The notes beneath the pieces are model-generated. The model ran no database searches and was not told where the DNA came from. It worked only from the letters and a program-made list of their open reading frames with translations. A stretch of 64,000 nt of DNA, taken from Zantedeschia hybrid cultivar. Lineage: Eukaryota; Streptophyta; Magnoliopsida; Alismatales; Araceae. The stretch covers positions 23,755,879-23,819,878 of the forward strand of contig JARZZO010000003.1 in NCBI GenBank assembly GCA_030544215.1, read 5' to 3'. Positions 45,612 through 56,533 of the stretch are shown in pieces; position 1 is the first letter of the stretch, and the number at the start of each line of letters is the position of its first letter. A program made the translations under genes and the position numbers.

Positions 45612-47603
45612 TGATAAAGTGTTAAATTGATCATTTACAGGCAATCATATGCACCATACTCATGTTTTTATTTGCAAAATAGCATGGAATGATAGATAAT
45701 TGTGTAACAAGTCCAACGGTACCAATTTCATCAAATTCTGACTTAAAAACATCGTCATTTCATGTGATCAAAGGAGTATAGCGCATTTGCGGTTTCTCGA
45801 CAAAACCGAAACGAAATGAATAAATATGATGATATTTTTATGATAATGCGCTAAGTTATATTTATTTTATGTGAACAGGACATGCCGATGACGCAGTGCA
45901 GCTGGTGGAGTTTTCGGAAATTTGGGGGAGGTCTAGTGTGCGGATTTCAACTAAAACAGGGGTAAAAATACAATTTGATTCCTTCCTTCGCTGGAGTTTC
46001 CTAAAACCCACTATTTCCTTCCGTCTCTCCAATTTCCTAAACACATCCCTTCCTTTATTTTAAAAAATCCTCTCTCTCTCTCTCGTTTTAGAAATTTGAA
46101 TCATATTTCTTCTCCAGTTTCTTTTTCCTCTCCTTTAATCTCTTTCCTTTTCTAAATCCGATTCTCTCTTCCTCTCTATAAATTCCCACAACTCCTACTC
46201 TCCACCGTCTCCGTTTTTATTTTTTTTCCCAGCTTCCTCCCCGCAGCCCTCCTTCTCTCTCTCGGATTCTCCCTCTTTCTATCCTTCCACATATCTCTCT
46301 CTCCCTTATTCTTTCTCCCTCTCGTTCCAGCAACCTCTCTCTCTCTCGCTAGCAAGCTTCTTCCTGCTCTCTCCTCTCTTTCACAGCACTCTCTCCTCCT
46401 CTCTTCCCAGCACTCTCTCCTCCTCTTTCCCGTTTTCTCCCTAGCTTCCCGTACCCCTTCCTCTCTCTCTTCCTCCCTCTCTCCTCTCTTCTCTCCCCAC
46501 GTCTCTCTCTCTCTCCAGTTCCTGGCTCCACGCACCGCCCGTGCACGTTGCCGGCCTCCTCCTATCCTCCGGCTAGCAGCCGGCAAGCACCTCCTGCACG
46601 TGCCGCCCACGCAGATCCGGTGTAACCTGCACTTCCGCGGCAAGCTGCAGCTTCTTTCCTCTCAACCGCAGCAGCTCCAGCATCAAGCTAGCTCCAGCAC
46701 CCCTTCCAGCAGCTCGTCCACGTGCATGCATGCTGCATCCCAGCACTGCCGACCTCCACGTGTTGCATCAGCACCATGCAGCAGTTGCGAACCAGCACTT
46801 GAAGCATCTCCCATGCACGTAGCTGCTGAAGCCTCCACAAGCTGCCACCTCCACCAGCCAGCAGCTGCGTTCACGCACCTCCAGTGCGTGAAGCCAGCTC
46901 CTCCAGCACATGCACGCTTGCATGCCAGCAACCAGGCGCTTCAGCAAGTTACAGGAATTTGTTGTTAGAAGTTTTTTGTTTATTTCAATCATGTTCTTTT
47001 TTCTTAGATTTGATCTAATGATTAGTTAATTGAGTACTAATAGTTTAAGTGTTTTCATTTCTTATCATTAAATATTTGCATATTAACGTTAATTTGATTG
47101 TTTAGATAGTTGCATGAACAGTACGTTACTATTCACCTCTAACTTTCAGAATTTTATTCGTCCAATGTAAAATCCTTTTATTCAAATCAATCAATATCTA
47201 GTACTTGTTTTGATTTAAATTTTATTTAAAAAATGTTAAAAAAAATAAAATAAAATGAAAAAAATCTTTTGATGAATAGTAACAAGGGGGTATGTGGCTA
47301 AGTTTGATTGGGCTTCATCATTATGCATGCGTATGCAGAGGCCTTGATTGAGTGTTCTTTTCATCATTTGTATTAATACCTTTGTTTAATTAGTTAAAGT
47401 TAGTTGATTCCACTAGTTTTTTTTTACATTGTTTTTTTTTTATAAAAAAAAAATCTAAATTTTCAAAATCCAAAGTTTTTAAAGTTAAAAATTTAACTCC
47501 CTGTGGTTCGACTCGGACTCACCACTATTAATTTTCAAAATCTGATTAAATTTAGATTGAACGTTTTCATGAGTGTTTAACGACGCACAATTCGAAACGA
47601 TCA
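45612..47603 (+). repeat. element C 5' LTR
   Basis: 1992 bp from TGATAAAGTG to AAACGATCA. Contains a TATA box (46177-46184) followed by a long CT-rich tract (about 46190-46520) and a CTGCAGC/CCAGCA-rich part (46580-46960). The 3' LTR lacks 36 bases present here at about 46861-46900, and this LTR lacks about 15 bases present near 56457 in the other. Confidence 0.93.
46177..46184 (+). promoter_or_regulatory. TATA box of element C 5' LTR
   Basis: TATAAATT in the context CCTCTCTATAAATTCCC, followed by pyrimidine-rich sequence suited to a plant start site some 30 bases on. Repeated at 55116-55123 in the 3' LTR; element D has TATATA at the equivalent place. Confidence 0.65.
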
Positions 47604-48533
47604 ATTTTTAGCACCGTTGCCGGGGAGTTAGATTTTTAATTTTGATTATCTTGGATTTAGTGTAATTAATCTTTAGCTAATTTTATTTTTCTTATTTTTG
47701 CAGGTATATTGAAAAAAAAAAAAAAGGAAAGCGAAATCATGGTAAGTGTGTTCCAACTTTCTATGTTTCAATTTCTTGACTTTAGTTAGTTTCCATTTTT
47801 GTAGTTTCTAGTTTAGATAGGTTTCCATTAACTAAAAAGGAACAAAAAGAAGAACATCCAAATTTAAAAATCTCAATTTCCAGGATTAGAAACCTTCCAT
47901 GTTAGGTCATGCATCATTTAGGACTGCATTTTTAGAATGTTTCCTTTCTTGTAAATTTCCATTTTGTTGAAGATTGCGGGTGACAAGGTGAGATCTCTAC
48001 CTTCCTTAAATACCATGTTCATGCATTTCCATGATTGCATAGAACCCCTTGTTTGATTTGGTTGTGCACTTCACATAAAAATATCTTAAGGGCAAGTCCA
48101 TTAACAAAATAAGGTGGGGATTTGACTACCCTTCCTTGGCCCAAAAACAACCATCCATTGCACTCTTTCACTAACCCAAGCCCATTAAAAGTGAGTAGGA
48201 ATTCAATTTAGGATTCACAATGAAATTTGGGTCTAGCTTGAGCCCACTATCACTTTTGGAGACCGGTGTCTAAGGCTAGAGGTCCAATGGCAAACGCCTA
48301 AGTGGGTCGGTGGTTCTTTAATTAGGTCCCTACGAAAGTAGGGGGAGCCTCCCACCACCCTACCTCTTACCTGGCCGATTGATAATTGTGAGGGTGGACT
48401 TGAATTAAACCTAGATTAATTTGTGAGAAACACATCATGTAGGCTAGTTTAACCATAGTTGTCTTAGGAATAATTGTGTGATAACTTGTTTGCATCATTA
48501 ATAAAAAAAAATAAAAATAAAAAGATTTTCAGC
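47604..48533 (+). other. element C primer site and leader
   Basis: The primer-binding site is at 47609-47626 (TAGCACCGTTGCCGGGGA), a C-to-T decayed form of TGGCGCCGTTGCCGGGGA, the tRNA-Asp-type site of Athila elements seen intact in D. The leader has an ATG at 47739-47741 running straight into GTAAGT, an AG directly before CATGG at 48531-48532, and a GNRA-loop hairpin at 48328-48343. Whether an intron is removed between these is untested; joining them would not put the first ATG in frame with the main ORF. Confidence 0.7.
48328..48343 (+). repeat. GAAA-tetraloop hairpin in the C leader
   Basis: CCCTAC, GAAA, GTAGGG: a perfect six-pair stem with a GNRA loop, followed by GGGAGCCTCCC. It is identical in element D (57961-57976, minus strand), in a leader that otherwise differs at many bases. 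This position is typical of RNA dimerisation or packaging signals; that role is inferred. Confidence 0.6.
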
Positions 48534-49027
48534 ATGGAGTGGACTCAAATGAACCAATTTCTTGGCCCATGTCTTAATACCATCACCCCTTTCCCTCCAC
48601 CACCTAATATGGATTTGGCTCACAGATTAGCTAAGCTAGACAACTTGGCCCACACAATTGATCAATTTCTAGCTTTGGGCCCAGAACCGTCCTCATATCC
48701 CACACAATCATATACCTATCAAGAGAGATGCCCCATTTGGGCCAATCAGGACCATTATGATACCCCACCTGCTCTTCAATTTCCACCTCACCAGGCCCAA
48801 GCTCCAAGTCTAGTTATCCAAGACTTCTCGGATTGGCCCCAATTCCACGTCTACTCTAGTGGTTTGGCACACAATCATGGACACTCCGATTATCCATTGT
48901 CCACAAGCTCTTGTCCACCTTGCTTCCAATCAAATTATTCGACATATTCTTATTCTTCGCAGTCTGATTATCAGCCCAGTTATCCGCATTCTCAAGATGA
49001 TCAATTCATGCAACTTGAACAAATAGT

Positions 49028-49032
49028 CTTGG
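49028..49032. other. left TSD of solo B LTR in C
   Basis: CTTGG at 49028-49032, repeated at 51803-51807. The two copies bracket TGTAAGG and GTTACA exactly. Confidence 0.93.
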
Positions 49033-51802
49033 TGTAAGGACTGAGATTTCGGGTTCTGTTTTCGGGTCGGGTTCGGGTCGGATCCCTTGGTTTGGACCCT
49101 GTGAGGGGTCTTGAGATTCCTGGCTGAATGGCGTCAGTACTACTCGACGCCTTTTGAAAGGCGTCAGGTTGTGTGGACGCCATTTAGGTCTGCAGGTTGT
49201 TGCGCCACGTGGGCGGGTGTCGGGCCGCGAGAGTACGGCCCCGGTCACATCGTCTGAACGGCGTCCAGGTTGGCCGACGCGATTCAAACTGTGACCTCTG
49301 AGATGTCAGGGTGCGGCGCCAGAGCGTTGTCAGTACGGCCTGTCCTGTCGTCTGAACGGCGTCCACGGTGGGCGACGCGTTTCAGACCGCTGTCAGTACG
49401 GCCGTCCTGTCAGACTGATAGGCATCTGCCTCGATCGACGCGTTTTAACGGGATTCTGGTTGACCCCGCGAGCCTTCCCTTCTTTCCCTCATTCTCGCCT
49501 TCTCTCTCTCTCTCTTCGCTCTCTCCGCCCTCTCCGACGCTCTTCTTCCCCTTCCCTTCCTCTTCTTCCTCTTCTACCACTCCAACACCACCTTACCTCA
49601 CACCTCTACCTCCACCACTTCCTTCGCGGTGTTCCACTCTCCGGACGGCGGCCGACGTCCCGGCGGAGTGGCGGCGTCCTCGAGGTTACCGGTGGCGGTG
49701 TGCGGTGCGGCGGGACGGCGGCACGGAGCTTGGCGGAGTTCAAGAACCGGTAGGGGGACGAAACCTTGCATGTGTGCTCATTTGCTTCTTGGCGTGATGT
49801 GGCGTGTTTGGGGTTAGATTGAGCATGTTTAGGGGGGATTCCTTGTGGGAATGGCGGTGTTTGTGGACGTGGTTTCATAGCATGATCGTGGTGCTTGACG
49901 TTCTCATCTTCCCCCTTTTGGTTTTAGGGCTTTTCGGGGTGCTTGGGGTTCAAGGGTGAGACCCTCGGGTTGAACCAGGAAACCTGGTTTCTGGCGCTAA
50001 ATGGCGTCGTGCCTGGTCGACGCCTTTCCGAAAGACGTCTGGTCAGTACGACGCGTTTTAGGGCAGAAACCTCCCTATTCGAGGTTTCCTGAGTTAGGGG
50101 TTCTGCGCTAAATGACGTCATGGATGGACGACGCCTTTCAGAAGAACGTCGGGCCATCATGACGCCATTTAGGCAGGAAATGCCCCCGTTTAAGGGTTCT
50201 GCAGTCTGGATTTCTGGGTTGAATGGCGTCTGGCGACCCTGACGCGTTTTAAACGGCGGCTTTACTGGTGGATGCGTTTTAAGGGATAATCTGTCTTTTA
50301 ATAAACCTGTCTGAGGATCTTGAATGACGTCGACCTCGGTCGACGCGATTCAAGACAGGAATGCTTTAATTCCGTTATCTCATGCGTGTTTTACGGTGGG
50401 ATGGTTCAAATGCATGCTTTCGGTTGTATACTGAGACGGAGGACTTCTGCGTGAGTGAAATTGTATCACCTGTGTGTGTGTGTGTGTGTGCGCTTTAGCT
50501 ATATACTGAGACTGAGGTTTACCGTGCGAATGGAATCATATTATATGTGTGGTTGTATTATGCGAATGTGGATCGGAATGACTGTGGTTTACGTTTGTCA
50601 CCATGGACCGATGGGGACAGGGTCATGGTGTCTGTGAGCTGTACCGGTGAGAAGGGGTACATGTGTGCTTTACCTTTGGCTGAGGGAAGCAGGATCGCCT
50701 TGAGCCCGACGGGCCGGAGTAGCCGGTGTACTATCCGAGGGGTCGCTGTTTGTCCTCAGCGGGTCGGGGTTTCCCTGTCCGTCGTGACAGCTTCCGGCGT
50801 GTTTCTTGCTGTGGAGCTGGTTGTGGTACTGGTGGGAGTTGGTTTACCCTTTAGCCATTGGGCCTGATGTGACCTTTGATCAAGGTTACGAGTGGTACCC
50901 TTAGCCCTTTGGCCTGACGCAGCCCGGGAGAGTTGGGTTTGTGGGTAGTTCCTGTAGCTTCGGCTTGACGGGGGTTCGCCGGTCCCCAGGGCCCTCCTGA
51001 AGCGCTGAGGCCTAGCGTGGAGGTAATCCGGACGGTAGGACAGTAGTCTAGACTGCTTGTGTGCACACGTAGCTGGCAGTGGCGGTACACTGGTTCCAGC
51101 TAGTCCTAGTTTGACTCACTGCCTCACCCTACAGTGCCCCGGAACACTGTAGGGGCGGACAGGCGTGAGCTGTGGTGGTAGTGTTGGGAGGCGACGTTTG
51201 ACTTCGGTCGACAGTGTGGTTCAGTTGCTTCGTGGACTTTGGCTGTGAGACGTTACTCTGTGTTGGGTTCTTCAGATTGCTTAGAATGGTTCTTGTTACA
51301 CTGCTTATCGTACGTTTCACATCTGACTGGGGTGCTATGTTTACTGCTTTACTTAATTGCCATATATTCCTGTTGTTACACTTGTGGGTGTGTGAGTGGG
51401 AGGCAGGGGATCGGATGATCCCTACTGAGCCCATTTCTGGTGTGGCTCACTCCCTGCAGTTTCAGGTGTGGACCTCGAGGCGAGCGGTAGCGTGGAGTCT
51501 CCTTGGTGTGCGGACCAGCAGCTGTCTTACTTCCGGGGTATGCCCCGATCTTGTTGTACTTCCTTCTGCCTGTACTTATTTAACTGTTGGACATGTAATT
51601 ATTGTTGGACTGTATACGGACATTGTTATTTTCCTTCATGCGCACTTTCTTCCCTTGTAGTCCGTGTGTTTGTTATATTTAGCCTTGTTTAGCACTTACT
51701 CCTCCAGACGTGTTGTGTGAGATCCAGGTGTGATCCCGCAGTTAATGGGCCGACATCCATTTAGTGACCGGGTCTCCGGTCATAGGATGGCGGGTCGTTA
51801 CA
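49033..51802 (+). mobile_element. solo LTR of family B inside element C
   Basis: 2770 bp from TGTAAGGACTGAG to GGGTCGTTACA with TSD CTTGG. Twelve 34-bp GGCGTC dyads: at about 49124, 49154, 49254, 49352, 49415, 49997, 50029, 50108, 50139, 50219, 50249 and 50321. Also a CT-rich block (about 49490-49620) and a TG microsatellite (about 50473-50492). It is the youngest insertion in a four-deep nest (B gag, Tat, C, this LTR). ORFs inside it have no support. Confidence 0.94.
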
Positions 51803-52079
51803 CTTGGCCCAACAACAAACCATTGGTAGAATGCAAGCCCTAGTTGACTGTTTGACTAAAACTAATCTAAGGATGGATTTAGAAGAAGTGCTTAGCAAGC
51901 CCATTGAAAATCTGCAATCTTTTTCACCTAATTTTGACCAACAAATCAACTCACAAATTCAACTTACATTCGTTCAATCCGGCAATGGTCACATCATGCC
52001 TGATCTTGAAAACTGAGAGAATCTTACGGAGTCGCATCAGGTGAGAATAGGGAATGCTAGCATGAATCAATCTATGAAA

Positions 52080-52577
52080 AATCCTGAGACTGGTCAACAA
52101 GATGCATCCATGATCATACATGTCTCTCCTGAGGAAAGCTTAAGTGATAGAAAAGGAGAAGGGGAAGTGAGTGATCTTTTAGAGGTTGATCCGGATTTTG
52201 AACACTTCATATTCCCCACAGTGGAAGTCAATATGCATGCTAGTCCGAACCTCGAATATTTTTTCTTCCCAATAGAGAAAGTGGATATTCTAGAAGATAT
52301 ATACCCGGTGGATAGAGAGAAGATGGAAAACCCTCAGACTGACCAGCAAAATGAAGTTACGATCACACCTATCTCTCTTGAGGTGAGCTTGAAGGAAAAA
52401 GGAGAAGGAGAAATGAGTGATTTGCTGGATATTGAGCTGGACTTTGAACACTTTCTATTTTCCACAGAGGAATTAAATACACATGATGGTCCGGATCTTG
52501 AATATTTCTTCTTCTCAATGGATCAGAAAGTGGATAATCTTGAGGAATTGCATCAAGAGAAAACTGAACCCATAGAC
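52080..52577 (+). repeat. two tandem 249-bp coding repeats (83 residues each)
   Basis: Unit 1 (52080-52328) and unit 2 (52329-52577) align residue by residue: NPETGQQDAS against NPQTDQQNEV, GEGEVSDLLEV against GEGEMSDLLDI, DFEHFIFPT against DFEHFLFST, NLEYFFFPIEKVD against DLEYFFFSMDQKVD. The protein sequence has been kept acidic and aromatic while diverging, which suggests it was selected after duplication. Confidence 0.85.
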
Positions 52578-53165
52578 TTAGCTAATCATCAAGAAGAGCC
52601 CATTGAGGGTAAGTTGGGGGGAGATGAAGGAGACGAGAAGGATTCTAGTGAGAGCCCAGATATTCACTTACCTATGATCTGTTTCCCGAGTGTTAGAGAA
52701 TCTAAGCCCAATAGCCTCCAAAAGCTGGCCCGACTCAAGGAGGTGATGGAATTATTGGGCCAAGTCCACATCAACAGCCATTTTCTCAAAGAAACTCACT
52801 GTGTTGCCCAACTCAATTCTTACAATATCGATAACATCAATCTTTACTGGATTTTATTGAAATTTAAGGCCAAACCGAACCTGTTCTCAGTCTCTATCTT
52901 TGAGAAATTTGGAATCCACAAATTAAAGTGCACGTCGGTTGCTTTGCAGTCAATTGATCATTTCATTAAGCAGCCACATGACATGATCCAAGATACTCTT
53001 ATTCAGATGGATAGGAGCCACATATTTGCTAATTTCCCCATCTTCGACATTGGATCATCCCCTACATTGAATCAATGGCCCATCATTCTGGGAACTTTTG
53101 ATCTTTTTATCGAGGATCAAGTCCTTCAATTTAGTCAAGGACAAGAAGCAGGGTTACGTAGTTGA

Positions 53166-54550
53166 CATGGCCGACGAATCAAGTAAAACCAATATCTCAT
53201 TGACCATGTTGAAAAATTATTTTCTCTGGAACCTCAATGATAACAGTCTGAGTCATCAGCTACTTGTAATGCTGAGTGCACCCCAACCAACAAACTTCAA
53301 AATGCATGGACTAAAATTTGTGCTAGTGGGCATTGGATAGTATGCACATTCCGTCTGGCTGAAGACGATAAACTTAGCGCTTGTTGGGAGGCAACCCAAC
53401 ATTTTACTTCAGTTTTTGTATTTCTTTTCCTTTTAGGCCCCTGAGCAGCAGTCGCCTTGGGTATGTCGCATCCTCGTCATCACAGGTTGTTTCTCTCCTT
53501 CACAATTCTCTTCTGGCTGACATGTTTTTCATATCTTTTATGCCATTGAGGACAATGTCAATCAAGTTGGGGGGTGGGACAATCAATTTGATATGCATTT
53601 ATTGGAAAATCTTTTGAAGAAAACTGATATCTTTCACTGAAAAATGGTCAAATTTTTAAAAATTTCTTTCAAAAACTTCTTTTCACATCCTATGAAAATT
53701 GCATGAAAAATCATGTTTCATTAAGTAAATCTTAAACAAATCAGTTTTTTGGTTGTCACGTTGGTTAAAGAACCTTCAAAGTTTAAATATCCCACTTCAT
53801 AAAAATCCACGGCAGGATAATTTTTACACACACACGGCAACTTAGAATAAATGAAAGATCTTAAAAGTATAGAATTGCTGGAATTAACCTTAAAGATAAG
53901 ACTACTTATTCTTATTTTTCTTTTGGGTTGAACGAAAGGAATGTGTAGGATTCGTAATAGGGGACTGTCCCACTCAGCACTCTAAAAGAGGCGGTCATTT
54001 AAAAATGGACAGCTGTAAACACTAAATGCGATAGAAGGCGTTAAAAGAGCTAAAGGAAGGTAGGTGGCAAAAAGTACGCACCTCCCCTCAGGCAATTCAA
54101 AGAGAGTGGCAAAAAGTACGCACTCTCAAAAGCAAAAGTACAATAAAATGAAAAAAAAAAAAACGCCACACTAAAAAGTCCATCATACCAAAAATATGAC
54201 CAAGTCGTGAAAAGTGCTGAGTTGGGACGGGAACTGAAAAACGGTCCTCACTGACTGATCGGGAAATCTTTTATTCTCTTCTCCTCCCCAAGTAGTCTTA
54301 TCTAAAGGGTAGTAAAGGCAAGAATATACCAGAAAGGTCGGAAACGAGTTCTAAGTGTGTCAAATTTCATGCACAATCACCTGTCTGAATCAAAATATTG
54401 TGGGATATGAAAACTTTTAGCTCAACCAAACGGCTACCACTTAAATTGATTGTGAAAGATACTACAAATGAAGCATGATAATTCATTGTTTGTCCTAACT
54501 TTTCCTTATTTGCATTGCTAAGGGACAAGCAATGAGTATGTTGGGGGGTG
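53166..54550 (+). other. element C 3' UTR and polypurine tracts
   Basis: Homologous to 60856-62041 of D. Contains the segment GGAGGCAACCCAACA, an internal purine tract (AAGTTGGGGGGTGGG, about 53564-53578) after CATTGAGGACAATGTC, two structured hairpins (54062-54127) and the terminal polypurine tract TTGGGGGGTG (54541-54550) abutting the LTR. No coding frame recognised. Confidence 0.75.
54062..54127 (+). repeat. paired hairpins with an identical 12-base loop
   Basis: Hairpin 1: AGGTG (54062-54066), loop GCAAAAAGTACG, CACCT. Hairpin 2: GAGAGTG (54102-54108), the same loop GCAAAAAGTACG, CACTCTC (54121-54127). Arms differ in sequence but remain complementary; the loop is invariant. Both are present in D on the minus strand at 61274-61337. 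Confidence 0.8.
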
Positions 54551-56528
54551 TGATAAAGTGTTAAATTGATCATTTAAAGGCAATCATATGCACCATACTC
54601 ATGTTTTTATTTGCAAAATAGCATGGAATGATAGATAATTGTGTAACAAGTCCAACGGTACCAATTTCATCAAATTCTGACTTAAAAACATCGTCATTTC
54701 ATGTGATCAAAGGAGTATAGCGCATTTGCGGTTTCTCGACAAAACCGAGACGAAATGAATAAATATGATGATATTTTTATGATAATGTGCTAATTTATAG
54801 TTATTTTATGTGAACAGGACATGCCGATGACGCAGTGCAGCTGGTGGAGTTTTCGGAAATTTGGGGGAGGTCTAGTGTGCGGATTTCAACTAAAACAAGG
54901 ATAAAAATATAATTTGATTCCTTCCTTCGCTGGAGTTTCCTAAAACCCACTATTTCCTTCCGTCTCTCCAATTTCCTAAACACATCCTTTCCTTTATTTT
55001 AAAAAATCCTCTCTCTTTCTCTCGTTTTAGAAATTTGAATCATATTTCTTCTCCAGTTTCTTTTTCCTCTCCTTTAATCTCTTTCCTTTTCTAAATCCGA
55101 TTCTCTCTTCCTCTCTATAAATTCCCACAACTCCTACTCTCCACCGTCTCCGTTTTTATTTTTTTTCCCAGCTTCCTCCCCGCAGCCCTCCTTCTCTCTC
55201 TCGGATTCTCCCTCTTTCTATCCTTCCACATATCTCTCTCTCCCTTATTCTTTCTCCCTCTCGTTGCAGCAACCTCTCTCTCTCTCGCTAGCAAGCTTCT
55301 TCCTGCTCTCTCCTCTCTTTCGCAGCACTCTCTCCTCCTCTCTTCCCAGCACTCTCTCCTCCTCTTTCTCCTCTTTCCCGTTTTCTCCCTAGCTTCCCGT
55401 AGCCCTTCCTCTCTCTCTTCCTCCCTCTCTACTCTCTACTCCCCTCACGTCTCTCTCTCTCTCCGGTTCCTGGCTCGACGCACCGCCCGTGCACGTTGCC
55501 GGCCTCCTCCTATCCTCCGGCTAGCAGCCGGCAAGCACCTCCTGCACGCACCGCCCACGCAGATCCGGTGAAACCTGCACTTCCGCGGCAAGCTGCAGCT
55601 TCTTTCCTCTCAACCGCAGGAGCTCCAGCATCAAGCTAGCTCCAGCACCCCTTCCAGCAGCTCGTCCACGTGCATGCATGCTGCATCCCAGCACTGCCGA
55701 CCTCCACGTGTTGCATCAGCACCATGCAGCAGCTGCGAACCAGCACTTGAAGCATCTCCCATGCACGTAGCTGCTGAAGCCTCCACAAGCTGCCACCTCC
55801 ACCAGCCAGCTCCTCCAGCACATGCACGCTTGCATGCCAGCAACCAGGCGCTTCAGCAAGTTATAGGAATTTGTTGTTAGAAGTTTTTGTTTATTTCAAT
55901 CATGTTCTTGTTTCTTAGATTTGATCTAATGATTAGTTAATTGAGTACTAATAGTTTAAGTGTTTTCATTTCTTATCATTAAATATTTGCATATTAACGT
56001 TAATTTGATTGTTTAGATAGTTGCATGAACAGTACGTTACTATTCACCTCTAACTTCCAGAATTTTATTCGTCCAATGTAAAATCCTTTTATTCAAATCA
56101 ATCGATATCTAGTACTTGTTTTGATTTAAATTTTATTTAAAAAATGTTAAAAAAAATAAAATAAAATGAAAAAAATCTTTTGATGAATAGTAACAAGGGG
56201 GTATGTGGCTAAGTTTGATTGGGCTTCATCATTATGCATGCGTATGCAGGGGCCTTGATTGAGTGTTCTTTTCATCATTTGTATTAATACCTTTGTTTAA
56301 TTAGTTAAAGTTAGTTGATTCCACTTGTTTTTTTTTACATTGTTTTTTTTTTATAAAAAAAAAATCTAAATTTTCAAAATCCAAAGTTTTTAAAGTTAAA
56401 AATTTAACTCCCTGTGGTTCGACTCGGACTCACCACTATTAATTTTCAAAATCTGATTTGAGTGAGCCAGATAAATTTAGATTGAACGTTTTCATGAGTG
56501 TTTAACGACGCACAATTCGAAACGATCA
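54551..56528 (+). repeat. element C 3' LTR
   Basis: 1978 bp, TGATAAAGTG to AAACGATCA, followed by TSD CTTAC (56529-56533). TATA box at 55116-55123. Differs from the 5' LTR by scattered bases and indels of about 10, 15 and 36 bases. Confidence 0.93.
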
Positions 56529-56533
56529 CTTAC

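Larger units (their letters stand above)
48534..53165 (+). pseudogene. element C gag-like ORF with decayed protease-like end, split by solo LTR
   Basis: Coding parts 48534-49032 and 51808-53165 are in one frame once the solo LTR plus TSD (2775 bp, a multiple of three) is discounted. A single in-frame TGA (52014-52016) remains; about 618 codons. I chose the ATG at 48534 because it follows a good 3' splice-like sequence (TTTTCAGC). The N-terminal part is Pro/Tyr/Ser-rich with a heptad-like start (HRLAKLDNLAHTIDQFLAL). The middle has two tandem 83-residue acidic repeats (DFEHFIF and LEYFFF motifs). The end (about 52855-53135) resembles the Athila protease region: SVSIFEKFGIHKLKCTSVAL, then FANFPIFD and WPIILGTFDLF (cf. 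the ILGRPF motif of the family), but the catalytic Asp-x-Gly is missing. Function unknown; a structural or RNA-binding role is a guess. Confidence 0.6.
45612..56528 (+). mobile_element. element C: complete non-autonomous Athila-like retrotransposon
   Basis: LTRs 45612-47603 and 54551-56528, tRNA-Asp-type primer site, one long gag-like frame (48534-53165, interrupted), polypurine tract TTGGGGGGTG, and TSD CTTAC. Without the nested solo LTR it is about 8.1 kb. There is no reverse transcriptase or integrase. LTR ends, primer site, leader and 3' UTR match element D (57856-64000), which has pol, so C was probably mobilised by D-type proteins. The LTRs are very similar, with scattered substitutions and a few indels, so insertion was fairly recent. 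Confidence 0.88.
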
